Source: Bacillota bacterium (GTDB lineage: Bacteria > Bacillota > Dethiobacteria > Dethiobacterales > Dethiobacteraceae). Taken from it: a stretch of 8,569 nt of DNA. The stretch covers positions 1 through 8,569 of the forward strand of contig JANKMV010000010.1 in assembly GCA_024650095.1 (NCBI GenBank), written 5' to 3'. A model generated the notes under the pieces. The model was not told where the DNA came from. It did not search any database and saw only the letters and a program-made list of their open reading frames with translations. Made by a program: the position numbers and the translations under genes. Below, piece by piece: positions 1 through 6,173 of the stretch (positions within the stretch are counted from its first letter, which is position 1; the number at the start of each line of letters is the position of its first letter).

Positions 1-46
1 CTGATCACGAGCACGAATTCCTCGCATAAAAGCCAAAGACCTCCTG

Positions 47-841
47 ATGAAAACCTTTGCTGAGTTCAAACCTAAGATAGTAGTCAATCTAGCAGCCCAA
101 GCTGGAGTCCGCTATTCAATCGAAAACCCAGATGCCTATATTCAAAGTAATATCATCGGTTTTTTTAACATCCTCGAAGCTTGCCGATACCATCCCGTTG
201 AGCATTTAGTCTATGCTTCTTCTAGTTCAGTGTATGGTGCGAATAAAAAGGTCCCTTTTTCAGAAAGTGATTTTGTGGATCACCCAGTTTCACTCTACGC
301 CGCCACTAAGAAGTCGAATGAACTAATGGCTTATACCTATAGTCATCTTTATAAAATTCCGGCTACCGGGCTGAGGTTCTTTACTGTATATGGCCCATTG
401 GGTCGCCCTGATATGGCTTATTTTAGTTTCACACAGAAGTACTTTGCTGGAGAACCCATTAAAATCTTCAATAATGGTGATTTTGCCAACGACCTTTATC
501 GAGATTTTACCTATATTGATGACATTGTCGAGGGTGTAACACGCCTTCTTGAATATCCTCTAACTGAGACGGTTCCCCATCAGATTTTCAATATCGGCAA
601 TAACAACCCTGAAAAGTTGATGACTTTTATTAATACACTGGAAAAATGCTTACAGAAATCAACGGGCAGAGAAGTACTCTTTACCAAAATCTTTGAACCG
701 TTAAAGCCAGGCGATGTACCAGCAACGTATGCCTCCACTGATTTACTACAAAAAGCCATTGGTTTTAAGCCACAGACATCAATAGAAGAGGGCTTACAGA
801 AATTTACCGATTGGTATGTTACCTATTATCAAGTCAAATAA
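47..841 (+). CDS. UDP-glucuronate 4-epimerase-like SDR protein, 5' part missing or frameshifted
   Basis: Extended short-chain dehydrogenase/reductase that would interconvert UDP-glucuronate and UDP-galacturonate in the cytoplasm, using bound NAD. Visible family marks, numbered from the ATG at 47: NLAAQAGVRYS (14-24), SSSSVYG (58-64), the catalytic pair Tyr84/Lys88 in YAATK, RFFTVYGPLGRPDMA (109-123) and YRDFTYIDDIVEG, all typical of the UDP-glucuronate epimerase branch rather than GalE. The readable part is 264 residues against the usual 330-350. The GxxGxxG NAD-binding start, about 80-90 residues, is absent. The ATG at 47 has no Shine-Dalgarno sequence, and homology-like sequence continues upstream of it (about 29-46), so it is not the natural start. 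The frame is closed by TGA at 2-4, which suggests a frameshift or an unusual truncation. It lies 24 bases before galE, probably in one operon. Family assignment is firm; whether the protein is functional is doubtful. Confidence 0.85.
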   Translation: MKTFAEFKPKIVVNLAAQAGVRYSIENPDAYIQSNIIGFFNILEACRYHPVEHLVYASSSSVYGANKKVPFSESDFVDHPVSLYAATKKSNELMAYTYSHLYKIPATGLRFFTVYGPLGRPDMAYFSFTQKYFAGEPIKIFNNGDFANDLYRDFTYIDDIVEGVTRLLEYPLTETVPHQIFNIGNNNPEKLMTFINTLEKCLQKSTGREVLFTKIFEPLKPGDVPATYASTDLLQKAIGFKPQTSIEEGLQKFTDWYVTYYQVK

Positions 842-851
842 TCAGTTTAGT

Positions 852-857
852 AAGGAG
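852..857 (+). promoter_or_regulatory. Shine-Dalgarno site of galE
   Basis: AAGGAG lies eight bases before the ATG at 866, a near-ideal ribosome binding site. It sits inside the 24-base gap after the upstream epimerase stop, which fits co-transcription of the two epimerases. Confidence 0.85.
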
Positions 858-865
858 ATTCCCCT

Positions 866-1861
866 ATGAACATTCTAGTCACCGGCGGTGCCGGCTATAT
901 CGGCTCCCATACCTGTGTAGCCCTGCTTGAAGCAGGTCATACCGTCATCGTCGCTGATAACTTAATCAATAGTAAAGCCGAAACGCTGGAGCGGGTTATG
1001 CAAATCACGGGTAAAGACATTATCTTCTATCAAATTGATGTTACCCAAGCTGCAGCTGTAGAGACTCTCTTTGCTAAACACTCACTTGACGGCGTTATTC
1101 ACTTTGCGGGTCTAAAGGCTGTGGGTGAATCGGTAGATAAGCCTCTTGCCTACTACTATAATAATATTGTCAGTACCATGGTGCTGGCTCAAGCCTGTCA
1201 AAAATACAACGTACCCCGCTTTGTCTTTAGTTCTTCGGCCACCGTCTATGGAGAGAACAAGGTGCCCTTTGTAGAGACGATGAAGCTACTCCCCACCACC
1301 AACCCCTATGGTGAAACGAAAGCCATCAGTGAGCGCATTCTTACAGATGTGGTTAATGCCAATCCCCAGTGGTCGGTGGCACTCCTGCGTTATTTCAATC
1401 CCGTAGGTGCCCACGAGAGTGGCCTCATTGGCGAAGCGCCAACGGGTATCCCCAATAACCTCATGCCCTATATTGCCCAAGTTGCCAAGGGCAAGCTGGA
1501 CAAACTACGTATTTTTGGTAACGATTATCCTACGGTGGATGGTACTGGCGTACGCGATTATATTCATGTGATGGATTTAGCCGAGGGACATGTTGTGGCC
1601 TTGGCCAGAATGTCTGCAGGTGTAAGTATCTACAATTTAGGTACGGGTCAAGGTACTAGTGTTCTTGAATTAGTGGAATCATTTGTAGCGGCAAATGGCA
1701 TCGAGATACCCTATGAAATTGTAGCACGTCGCCCTGGTGATATTGCAAAGTGTTATGCGGATGTTACTAAAGCCAAGAAAGAATTAAATTGGAGCACTAC
1801 TCGGAATATAATGGATATGTGTAGAGATGCTTGGGGTTTTGAAAAAAATTATAAGGATTAG
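866..1861 (+). CDS. galE: UDP-glucose 4-epimerase
   Basis: Cytoplasmic NAD-dependent epimerase of the Leloir pathway that interconverts UDP-glucose and UDP-galactose and so supplies galactose for surface glycans. The protein has 331 residues, the normal size for GalE. The NAD-binding motif GGAGYIGSH has glycines 7, 10 and 13. SSSATVYG holds Ser124, and the catalytic Tyr148/Lys152 pair sits in NPYGETK. RYFNPVGAH and RDYIHVMDLAEGH are the standard sugar-binding half. Cys296 in DIAKCYAD lies where E. coli GalE has Tyr299. Human GALE has a cysteine there (Cys307), and a small residue at this point is known to admit N-acetylated sugars, so UDP-GlcNAc/UDP-GalNAc epimerisation is a reasonable inference. 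The start is fixed by the strong AAGGAG at 852. The gene follows another epimerase by 24 bases and is closed by a hairpin terminator. Function is confident; the second substrate is inferred. Confidence 0.97.
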   Translation: MNILVTGGAGYIGSHTCVALLEAGHTVIVADNLINSKAETLERVMQITGKDIIFYQIDVTQAAAVETLFAKHSLDGVIHFAGLKAVGESVDKPLAYYYNNIVSTMVLAQACQKYNVPRFVFSSSATVYGENKVPFVETMKLLPTTNPYGETKAISERILTDVVNANPQWSVALLRYFNPVGAHESGLIGEAPTGIPNNLMPYIAQVAKGKLDKLRIFGNDYPTVDGTGVRDYIHVMDLAEGHVVALARMSAGVSIYNLGTGQGTSVLELVESFVAANGIEIPYEIVARRPGDIAKCYADVTKAKKELNWSTTRNIMDMCRDAWGFEKNYKD

Positions 1862-1886
1862 AAGCTATTTGGACGACTAAAACAAT

Positions 1887-1950
1887 AATCATATGGCACC
1901 CCTGAAAATACTACTACGAGTCAGTATTAAGGGTAGCCATATGATTTTTT
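1887..1950 (+). terminator. Rho-independent terminator after galE
   Basis: Perfect 11-base inverted repeat AATCATATGGC (1887-1897) and GCCATATGATT (1936-1946), continued inward by CCCCT/AGGGT-type pairing and by AATACT (1907-1912) with AGTATT (1923-1928) around a ten-base loop. The T-run at 1945-1950 follows directly. It lies 25 bases after the galE stop, so the epimerase operon probably ends here and the glycosyltransferase needs its own promoter. The outer stem is AU-rich and the hairpin is longer than usual, so another regulatory role is possible. Confidence 0.8.
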
Positions 1951-1978
1951 CGTAAGCGATTATTTTGAAAAATGATAA

Positions 1979-2092
1979 AATCCATATGATCAGGAAGGAT
2001 TTGGTAAACGCATCTTGAATTATGTTAATGCAACATTTAATGAAAGTAAAATGTGTTACAATGCAAACAGTATTTCGTACGGCGTTGCATAA
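1979..2092 (+). pseudogene. Possible gene scar (C-terminal remnant)
   Basis: An open stretch of 37 codons followed by TAA, with no start codon or ribosome site in front (TAA closes it at 1976-1978). It reads NPYDQEGFGKRILNYV at its beginning, continues NATFNESKM, and ends with SYGVA. The amino-acid mix looks like protein, and the NPY...G..KRI opening is faintly like the C-terminal end of UDP-GlcNAc 2-epimerases. That similarity is from memory and weak. It starts at a repeated word (CCATATGAT), as a deletion junction might. It may equally be a chance open frame in a promoter region. Confidence 0.25.
2015..2062 (+). promoter_or_regulatory. Candidate promoter region for the glycan module
   Basis: Two possible sigma-A-like arrangements are visible. 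TTGAAT (2015-2020) is followed after 17 bases by TAATGA (2038-2043). TACAAT (2057-2062) is a better -10 but has only a poor -35 about 15-17 bases upstream. A small inverted repeat ATGTT-AATGC-AACAT overlaps the first spacer and could be an operator. A promoter is expected here because a terminator lies upstream; which hexamers are used cannot be decided by eye. Confidence 0.4.
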
Positions 2093-2100
2093 GGGGTTGA

Positions 2101-3324
2101 ATGTTAATGTGTCAAAATATTAAATATCTCTGCTTTATAACCGGACTATATCCAACTGATGACGACCCCGTCTATACTTTTGTTGATACACTAATACAAG
2201 AACTAGTAAATATCGATATTCATTGTACAGTTATTGCGCCCCAGAATATAACGCAGGGGTTTATTAAAAAGAAAAGAAGAAGAAAACGTGTAATAACTAG
2301 GTATACCAATTGTGGAAAGCAGTTTACTATTTATTGCCCTCCTTATACGTCCTATTCTAATAAAACAGTTTTAGGATTCAACACCCATAGGTTAACACAG
2401 GCTAGTTTCGAACGAGCAATTATAAATGAATTTAAGCAACGTAAGATTAAGGCGGATGTACTATATGCGCAATTTTTTATGCCTTGTGGAATAGCGGCTG
2501 TAAAACTAGGCAAGATGCTGAACATGCCTGTTTTTGTAGCAAACGGAGAATATAATTTGAATTCCATTCAAAGCTTTAATTCCAAATTACTTGAGACATT
2601 GTTAGAACAAATAATTGGTATTATATCTGTCTCTGAAGAAAATAAGCGCCAGCTCTTAGTATCGGGCTATGATGTCAAGATGCTCGCAGACAAAATTGAC
2701 GTTATAAAAAATGCGGTTGATAGAACTGTTTTTTATCCTATTGATAAACAAAAAGCCCGCCTTGCTTTAGGCTTGCCACAAGATAATTTTATTGTGGCCT
2801 TTACAGGTTCCTTTATTGAGCGAAAGGGTGTGAGTATTCTCGCCGAAGTGATAGATCAATTAGAAAACGTTTTTGCCATATTTATTGGTCAAGGCCCGCT
2901 GGAACCGAAGTGCCGAAATATTTTATTTAAAGGTACACTGCCTAATAAGTTAGTTAATCAATATTTGAGTGCAGCAGATATATTCGTTTTACCCACCTTG
3001 GCGGAGGGCTGTTCAAATGCAATTATTGAAGCAATAGCCTGCGGTTTGCCTGTCGTTTCATCTGCGTTGCCTTTTAATGATGAAATACTGGATGAAAACT
3101 GCTCACTAAGAGTTAACCCAAAAAGTCATAGTGAAATTAAAGGTGCGATAACCCTATTATACAAAGATGAACTCTTACGTAAGAAACTAGCACAAGGAGC
3201 TCTAGAAAAAAGTAGGTCTACGGATATTAGTGTGCGGGCGAAAGCGGTTATGTCGTTTATGAACTCGAAATATCGACTGTTTCTGCAAGCTAATGCAAAA
3301 GCTGAATCAACTAAAATAAATTAG
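2101..3324 (+). CDS. GT4-family glycosyltransferase
   Basis: Retaining GT-B glycosyltransferase that transfers a sugar from a nucleotide donor to a growing lipid-linked glycan at the cytoplasmic face of the membrane. It has 407 residues, normal for the family. The N-terminal acceptor domain opens with YLCFITGLYPTDDDPVYTFV (9-28), as in many family 4 enzymes. The C-terminal donor domain shows VIKNAVDRTVFYP (201-213), the phosphate-binding GSFIERKG (236-243) and AEGCSNAIIEAIACGLPVV (301-319). The last carries the EX7E pair Glu302/Glu310 that marks family 4. A basic patch KKKRRRKR (56-63) may touch the membrane. The start is uncertain: AAGGGG at 2091-2096 is only four bases from ATG 2101 but ten from the in-frame ATG 2107, which would remove two residues. 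The ribosome site of the next gene begins in its stop codon. Donor and acceptor cannot be told from the sequence. Confidence 0.93.
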   Translation: MLMCQNIKYLCFITGLYPTDDDPVYTFVDTLIQELVNIDIHCTVIAPQNITQGFIKKKRRRKRVITRYTNCGKQFTIYCPPYTSYSNKTVLGFNTHRLTQASFERAIINEFKQRKIKADVLYAQFFMPCGIAAVKLGKMLNMPVFVANGEYNLNSIQSFNSKLLETLLEQIIGIISVSEENKRQLLVSGYDVKMLADKIDVIKNAVDRTVFYPIDKQKARLALGLPQDNFIVAFTGSFIERKGVSILAEVIDQLENVFAIFIGQGPLEPKCRNILFKGTLPNKLVNQYLSAADIFVLPTLAEGCSNAIIEAIACGLPVVSSALPFNDEILDENCSLRVNPKSHSEIKGAITLLYKDELLRKKLAQGALEKSRSTDISVRAKAVMSFMNSKYRLFLQANAKAESTKIN

Positions 3325-3337
3325 AAGGTAGATTGCT

Positions 3338-4870
3338 ATGCGCAGCAAACGTGCTTTGCTCAATGTAATTTCGACGCTATTGTTCCAATTAATAACCATT
3401 ATCTGTGGTTTTATTGTTCCTAGATTGATCATTGGTACGTATGGTTCTGGCGTTAACGGGGTAATTACTTCAATAAGCCAGTTTTTAGGATATATTATTC
3501 TTCTAGAGTCTGGAATTGGGGGTGTTGTTAAAGCCGCTCTATACAAGCCCCTTGCGATAATGGATAAAGAGTCAATCAGTAGCATTATTAAGGCAACGGA
3601 AAAGTTTTTTAGGTATGTTGCATTGGCTTTTATTGGGTATAGTTTTGTGTTGGCAGGAATATTCCCACTGTTAGTAAAATACGATTTTGGTTGGTTCTAT
3701 GTTTTTTCTTTGGTGCTTATTATTGGGTTTAGTACCTTTGGACAATACTATTTTGGCGTCACATATCAGATTTTACTGCAGGCCGATCAAAAGAATTATG
3801 TAATTTCGTTACTGCGACTTGGTACGACCATTGTTAACACAATTATCATCGTTGTTTTAGTAAAGTTCGGTGTAGGTATTCATTTAGTAAAGCTGGGTAG
3901 TTCTTTGGTCTTTATTATCAGACCGCTTGTTCTTAATTATTACGTAAAGAAAAAATATCAGCTTATACACAACTGTAAGCCGAATAATGATGCTGTAAAA
4001 CAAAGATGGGACGGGCTAGGACATCATCTTGCTTATTTTTTACATCGTCGTGCGGATGTTATCGTTCTTACTATTTTTGCCAATATTAAAGAAGTTTCGG
4101 TATACTCAGTCTATAATTTAGTTGTTTTGGGGATAGAGAATATTACCGTAACACTATCTTCAGGATTCGAAGCAGCTTTTGGTAATATGATTGCAAAGGA
4201 AGAAATGGGCGTACTTAATAAAAATTTCCGTATATATGAATTTATCTCTTTTTCTGTGACAACGACATTGTTTACTAGTGCAGCCTTGTTAATTCTGTCC
4301 TTTGTCACAGTTTACACAAGAGGGATATCTGATGTCAACTATTACCGGCCAATGTTTGCTTATGTGCTCATCCTAGCAGAAGCGATTTACTGTATCAGAC
4401 TACCATATTTTTCAGTAACCATGGCTGCGGGTCACTTTAAGCAGACGAGAAATGGTGCATTTATTGAAGCATTTTTTAATATTGTATTATCTGTTATTTT
4501 AGTACAACAATATGGTGTAGTGGGGGTAGCCATTGCTACATTATGTGCAATGCTATTTCGAACCTTCCAATATGCCATCTATCTTTCCAACAAGGTTCTT
4601 CACAGAAGTGTTTGGCTATTTTGGGGGAGATGTATAGTAAACATTACGGCTGCCATGATTACGATTTATATTGCGAAACTGCTTCCCGTGACTAAAATAG
4701 ACTCATATTTCCTCTGGTTCTTGCATGCTTGTAGAATTACTTTGATTGCTACCGCCGTCACTCTCCCTCTAAACACGGTCATTTATTACCAGGATGCAAA
4801 GAGCTTTATTGAAGTGGTCAAACGTTTATGGATACAGAAAGCAGATAAGCAAGATGAGAAATTACAATAA
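3338..4870 (+). CDS. Wzx-like polysaccharide flippase (MOP superfamily)
   Basis: Integral membrane protein of 510 residues with roughly 12-14 hydrophobic segments along its whole length, matching the size and pattern of Wzx/PST exporters that flip undecaprenyl-linked oligosaccharides across the cytoplasmic membrane. Typical parts are the basic N-terminus leading into the first helix (MRSKRALLNVISTLLFQL), IGTYGSGVNGVITSISQFL (about 32-50) and the FGVTYQILLQADQKNYV loop (about 139-155). A basic cytoplasmic stretch YYVKKKYQLIHN lies mid-protein, and the charged C-terminal tail ends in KADKQDEKLQ. AGAAGG at 3322-3328 overlaps the stop of the glycosyltransferase and sits nine bases before the ATG, so the two genes are co-transcribed. 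This type of assignment rests on topology and a few family-like stretches. Substrate specificity is unknown. Confidence 0.88.
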   Translation: MRSKRALLNVISTLLFQLITIICGFIVPRLIIGTYGSGVNGVITSISQFLGYIILLESGIGGVVKAALYKPLAIMDKESISSIIKATEKFFRYVALAFIGYSFVLAGIFPLLVKYDFGWFYVFSLVLIIGFSTFGQYYFGVTYQILLQADQKNYVISLLRLGTTIVNTIIIVVLVKFGVGIHLVKLGSSLVFIIRPLVLNYYVKKKYQLIHNCKPNNDAVKQRWDGLGHHLAYFLHRRADVIVLTIFANIKEVSVYSVYNLVVLGIENITVTLSSGFEAAFGNMIAKEEMGVLNKNFRIYEFISFSVTTTLFTSAALLILSFVTVYTRGISDVNYYRPMFAYVLILAEAIYCIRLPYFSVTMAAGHFKQTRNGAFIEAFFNIVLSVILVQQYGVVGVAIATLCAMLFRTFQYAIYLSNKVLHRSVWLFWGRCIVNITAAMITIYIAKLLPVTKIDSYFLWFLHACRITLIATAVTLPLNTVIYYQDAKSFIEVVKRLWIQKADKQDEKLQ

Positions 4871-4907
4871 TGTTCCGATACGTATACCTGAAGTGAGTTA
4901 ATATTTA

Positions 4908-4982
4908 GTGAGCTTCAAGTACACACTTCCATTAATGTTTGGTGTCTGGCTATTTATTCATTGCTATCTTATTTTATACTAA
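4908..4982 (+). other. Short hydrophobic open frame in the flippase/ATP-grasp gap
   Basis: From GTG 4908 to TAA 4980-4982 the sequence reads 24 codons rich in membrane residues, including LPLMFGVWLFI in the middle and CYLILY at the end. There is no convincing ribosome site. It could be the scar of a lost membrane gene (polysaccharide loci often carry a polymerase here), a tiny membrane peptide, or chance. It overlaps the candidate promoter of the next gene, which favours non-coding sequence. Confidence 0.2.
4953..4980 (+). promoter_or_regulatory. Candidate promoter of the ATP-grasp gene
   Basis: TATACT at 4975-4980 is a good -10 element. TTTATT at 4953-4958, 16 bases upstream, is a weak -35. 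Transcription would begin near 4986-4988, leaving a leader of about 20 bases to the GTG at 5007, but almost none to the ATG at 4989. Confidence 0.4.
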
Positions 4983-4991
4983 TTATGGATG

Positions 4992-4998
4992 AAGGTGG
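4992..4998 (+). promoter_or_regulatory. Shine-Dalgarno site deciding a GTG start at 5007
   Basis: AAGGTGG (4992-4998) is a strong ribosome site placed eight bases before the in-frame GTG at 5007. The upstream ATG at 4989 has no such site and would put this motif inside the coding sequence. Confidence 0.65.
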
Positions 4999-5006
4999 TA
5001 TTTGGG

Positions 5007-6119
5007 GTGGATCCAGTTAAAATAAGACGATGTAAACGATTTCTAGCCTATCACCTCCCGTGGCTAAAAAACATAACTGATCATCTAAGAAAGCAAACCA
5101 TAAATGAGATGCCTGAAAAACTAGATGATGCAGAAGAAATTATTTTCACTTGGGAAGAGACATGTGTGCGGAGGCCCGTGATTGGTCTTGTAAATAAAGA
5201 TACAGATCAGGGACGCTATGCGTATTGGCCTAGATTTGAGCGTTTTTTACATAATAATAACCTTACTTATAAAATTATTAGCATCGAACATGCCAACTGG
5301 GTTGAACAACTACAGGATATTGATATTTTAGTATGGAGACCGGATTCCAACCCGGCTAAATTGGCTGAGGCCAAAACAAAAATTCATTTTGTTTCTTCTA
5401 TCTTGAAAAAGGTTACGTGTCCAAGCGATATAGATTTGTGGTACTACGAAGATAAGATTAGGCAATATTATCTTCTTGCGAATTATCAATTGCCTGTGGT
5501 TAATACGTTCATTAGTCATGATTATAAGGAGACCTTAGAATTCCTAGAGCAAACTAAGTACCCTTTAATTTTTAAAGAGAATATTGCCTATGCCTCCAAT
5601 GGTGTAGTTTTGGTTACTAATAAAAGGCAGGCGCAGCAGATTACAAAAAAAATATTTAACCAAGGATATAAAACATATTGGCAGTACCTATTGCAAAAGA
5701 ATGTAGTCTACTTCCAAGACTTTATTCCAAGCTGCCAGTATGATCTACGCGTCATTGTCATCGGAGAGTATTTTTGGGGCTACTATCGTCGAGTACCTCC
5801 CCGTGATTTCCGTGCCTCCGGAGCTTGGAATGTTGATAAGAGGGGTTTGCCTTCAACAGCTATGTTACTAGCTCGTAGAGTTAAGCAAGCGCTACAAGCT
5901 TCTTTTCTCGCGGTAGATATGATTAAAGCTGATGATGCATCAGAGTATCAGATTATTGAAGTTTCTACCTTTATCCAGATCATCTCCGCCGAACAGTTAA
6001 TAGTAGACGGAGAGCCGGGTCGTTACCTCTACCAAGACGGAGAGTTTATCTTTCAAAAGGGACGCTTCTGGATTCAAGAATTAATGTTGGCCGAAACCAT
6101 TAAGCTATGGCAAGGATAA
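5007..6119 (+). CDS. ATP-grasp ligase associated with surface glycan genes
   Basis: Predicted cytoplasmic ATP-dependent carboxylate-amine (or similar) ligase. Numbered from the GTG start it has 370 residues. The pre-ATP region carries RPVIGLVNK (56-64) and VWRPDS (109-114). The ATP-grasp core shows the nucleotide-binding YPLIFKENIAYASNGVVLV (185-203) with Lys190 and a glycine-loop equivalent. It also has YFQDFIPSCQYDLRVIVIG (235-253) with Asp246/Arg248, the basic YRRVPPRDFRASGAWN (260-275), and metal-site residues Asp304 and Glu318 in IIEVSTF. Most relatives have EVN or EIN; here the asparagine is Ser320. A candidate promoter lies directly upstream, and the flippase gene ends 136 bases earlier. 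Position beside a glycosyltransferase and a flippase suggests it joins an amino acid or peptide to a sugar carboxylate, such as a uronic acid, but this is inference. YheC/D-type spore-coat ATP-grasp proteins are an alternative relative. The fold is fairly secure; the substrates are unknown. Confidence 0.8.
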   Translation: MDPVKIRRCKRFLAYHLPWLKNITDHLRKQTINEMPEKLDDAEEIIFTWEETCVRRPVIGLVNKDTDQGRYAYWPRFERFLHNNNLTYKIISIEHANWVEQLQDIDILVWRPDSNPAKLAEAKTKIHFVSSILKKVTCPSDIDLWYYEDKIRQYYLLANYQLPVVNTFISHDYKETLEFLEQTKYPLIFKENIAYASNGVVLVTNKRQAQQITKKIFNQGYKTYWQYLLQKNVVYFQDFIPSCQYDLRVIVIGEYFWGYYRRVPPRDFRASGAWNVDKRGLPSTAMLLARRVKQALQASFLAVDMIKADDASEYQIIEVSTFIQIISAEQLIVDGEPGRYLYQDGEFIFQKGRFWIQELMLAETIKLWQG

Positions 6120-6160
6120 TGTAGGCGTTACTAAAACGATACTGTCCCAAAAAAGCAAGA

Positions 6161-6167
6161 AAGGTGG
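6161..6167 (+). promoter_or_regulatory. Shine-Dalgarno site deciding the ATG at 6174
   Basis: AAGGTGG abuts the ATG at 6168 with no spacer but stands six bases before the in-frame ATG at 6174. The second ATG is therefore the better start, giving a protein beginning MFSIRYARVTD. Confidence 0.7.
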
Positions 6168-6173
6168 ATGCCT

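Noticed and set aside
4868..4896. Tiny frame overlapping the flippase stop (TAATG)
   Set aside because: Only eight codons before TGA; too short to support as a gene or leader peptide.
4889..4929. Hairpin terminator after the flippase gene
   Set aside because: Short complementary words exist (TGAAG/CTTCA and GAAGTG/CACTTC), but the stems are only five or six bases with long loops and no T-run follows.
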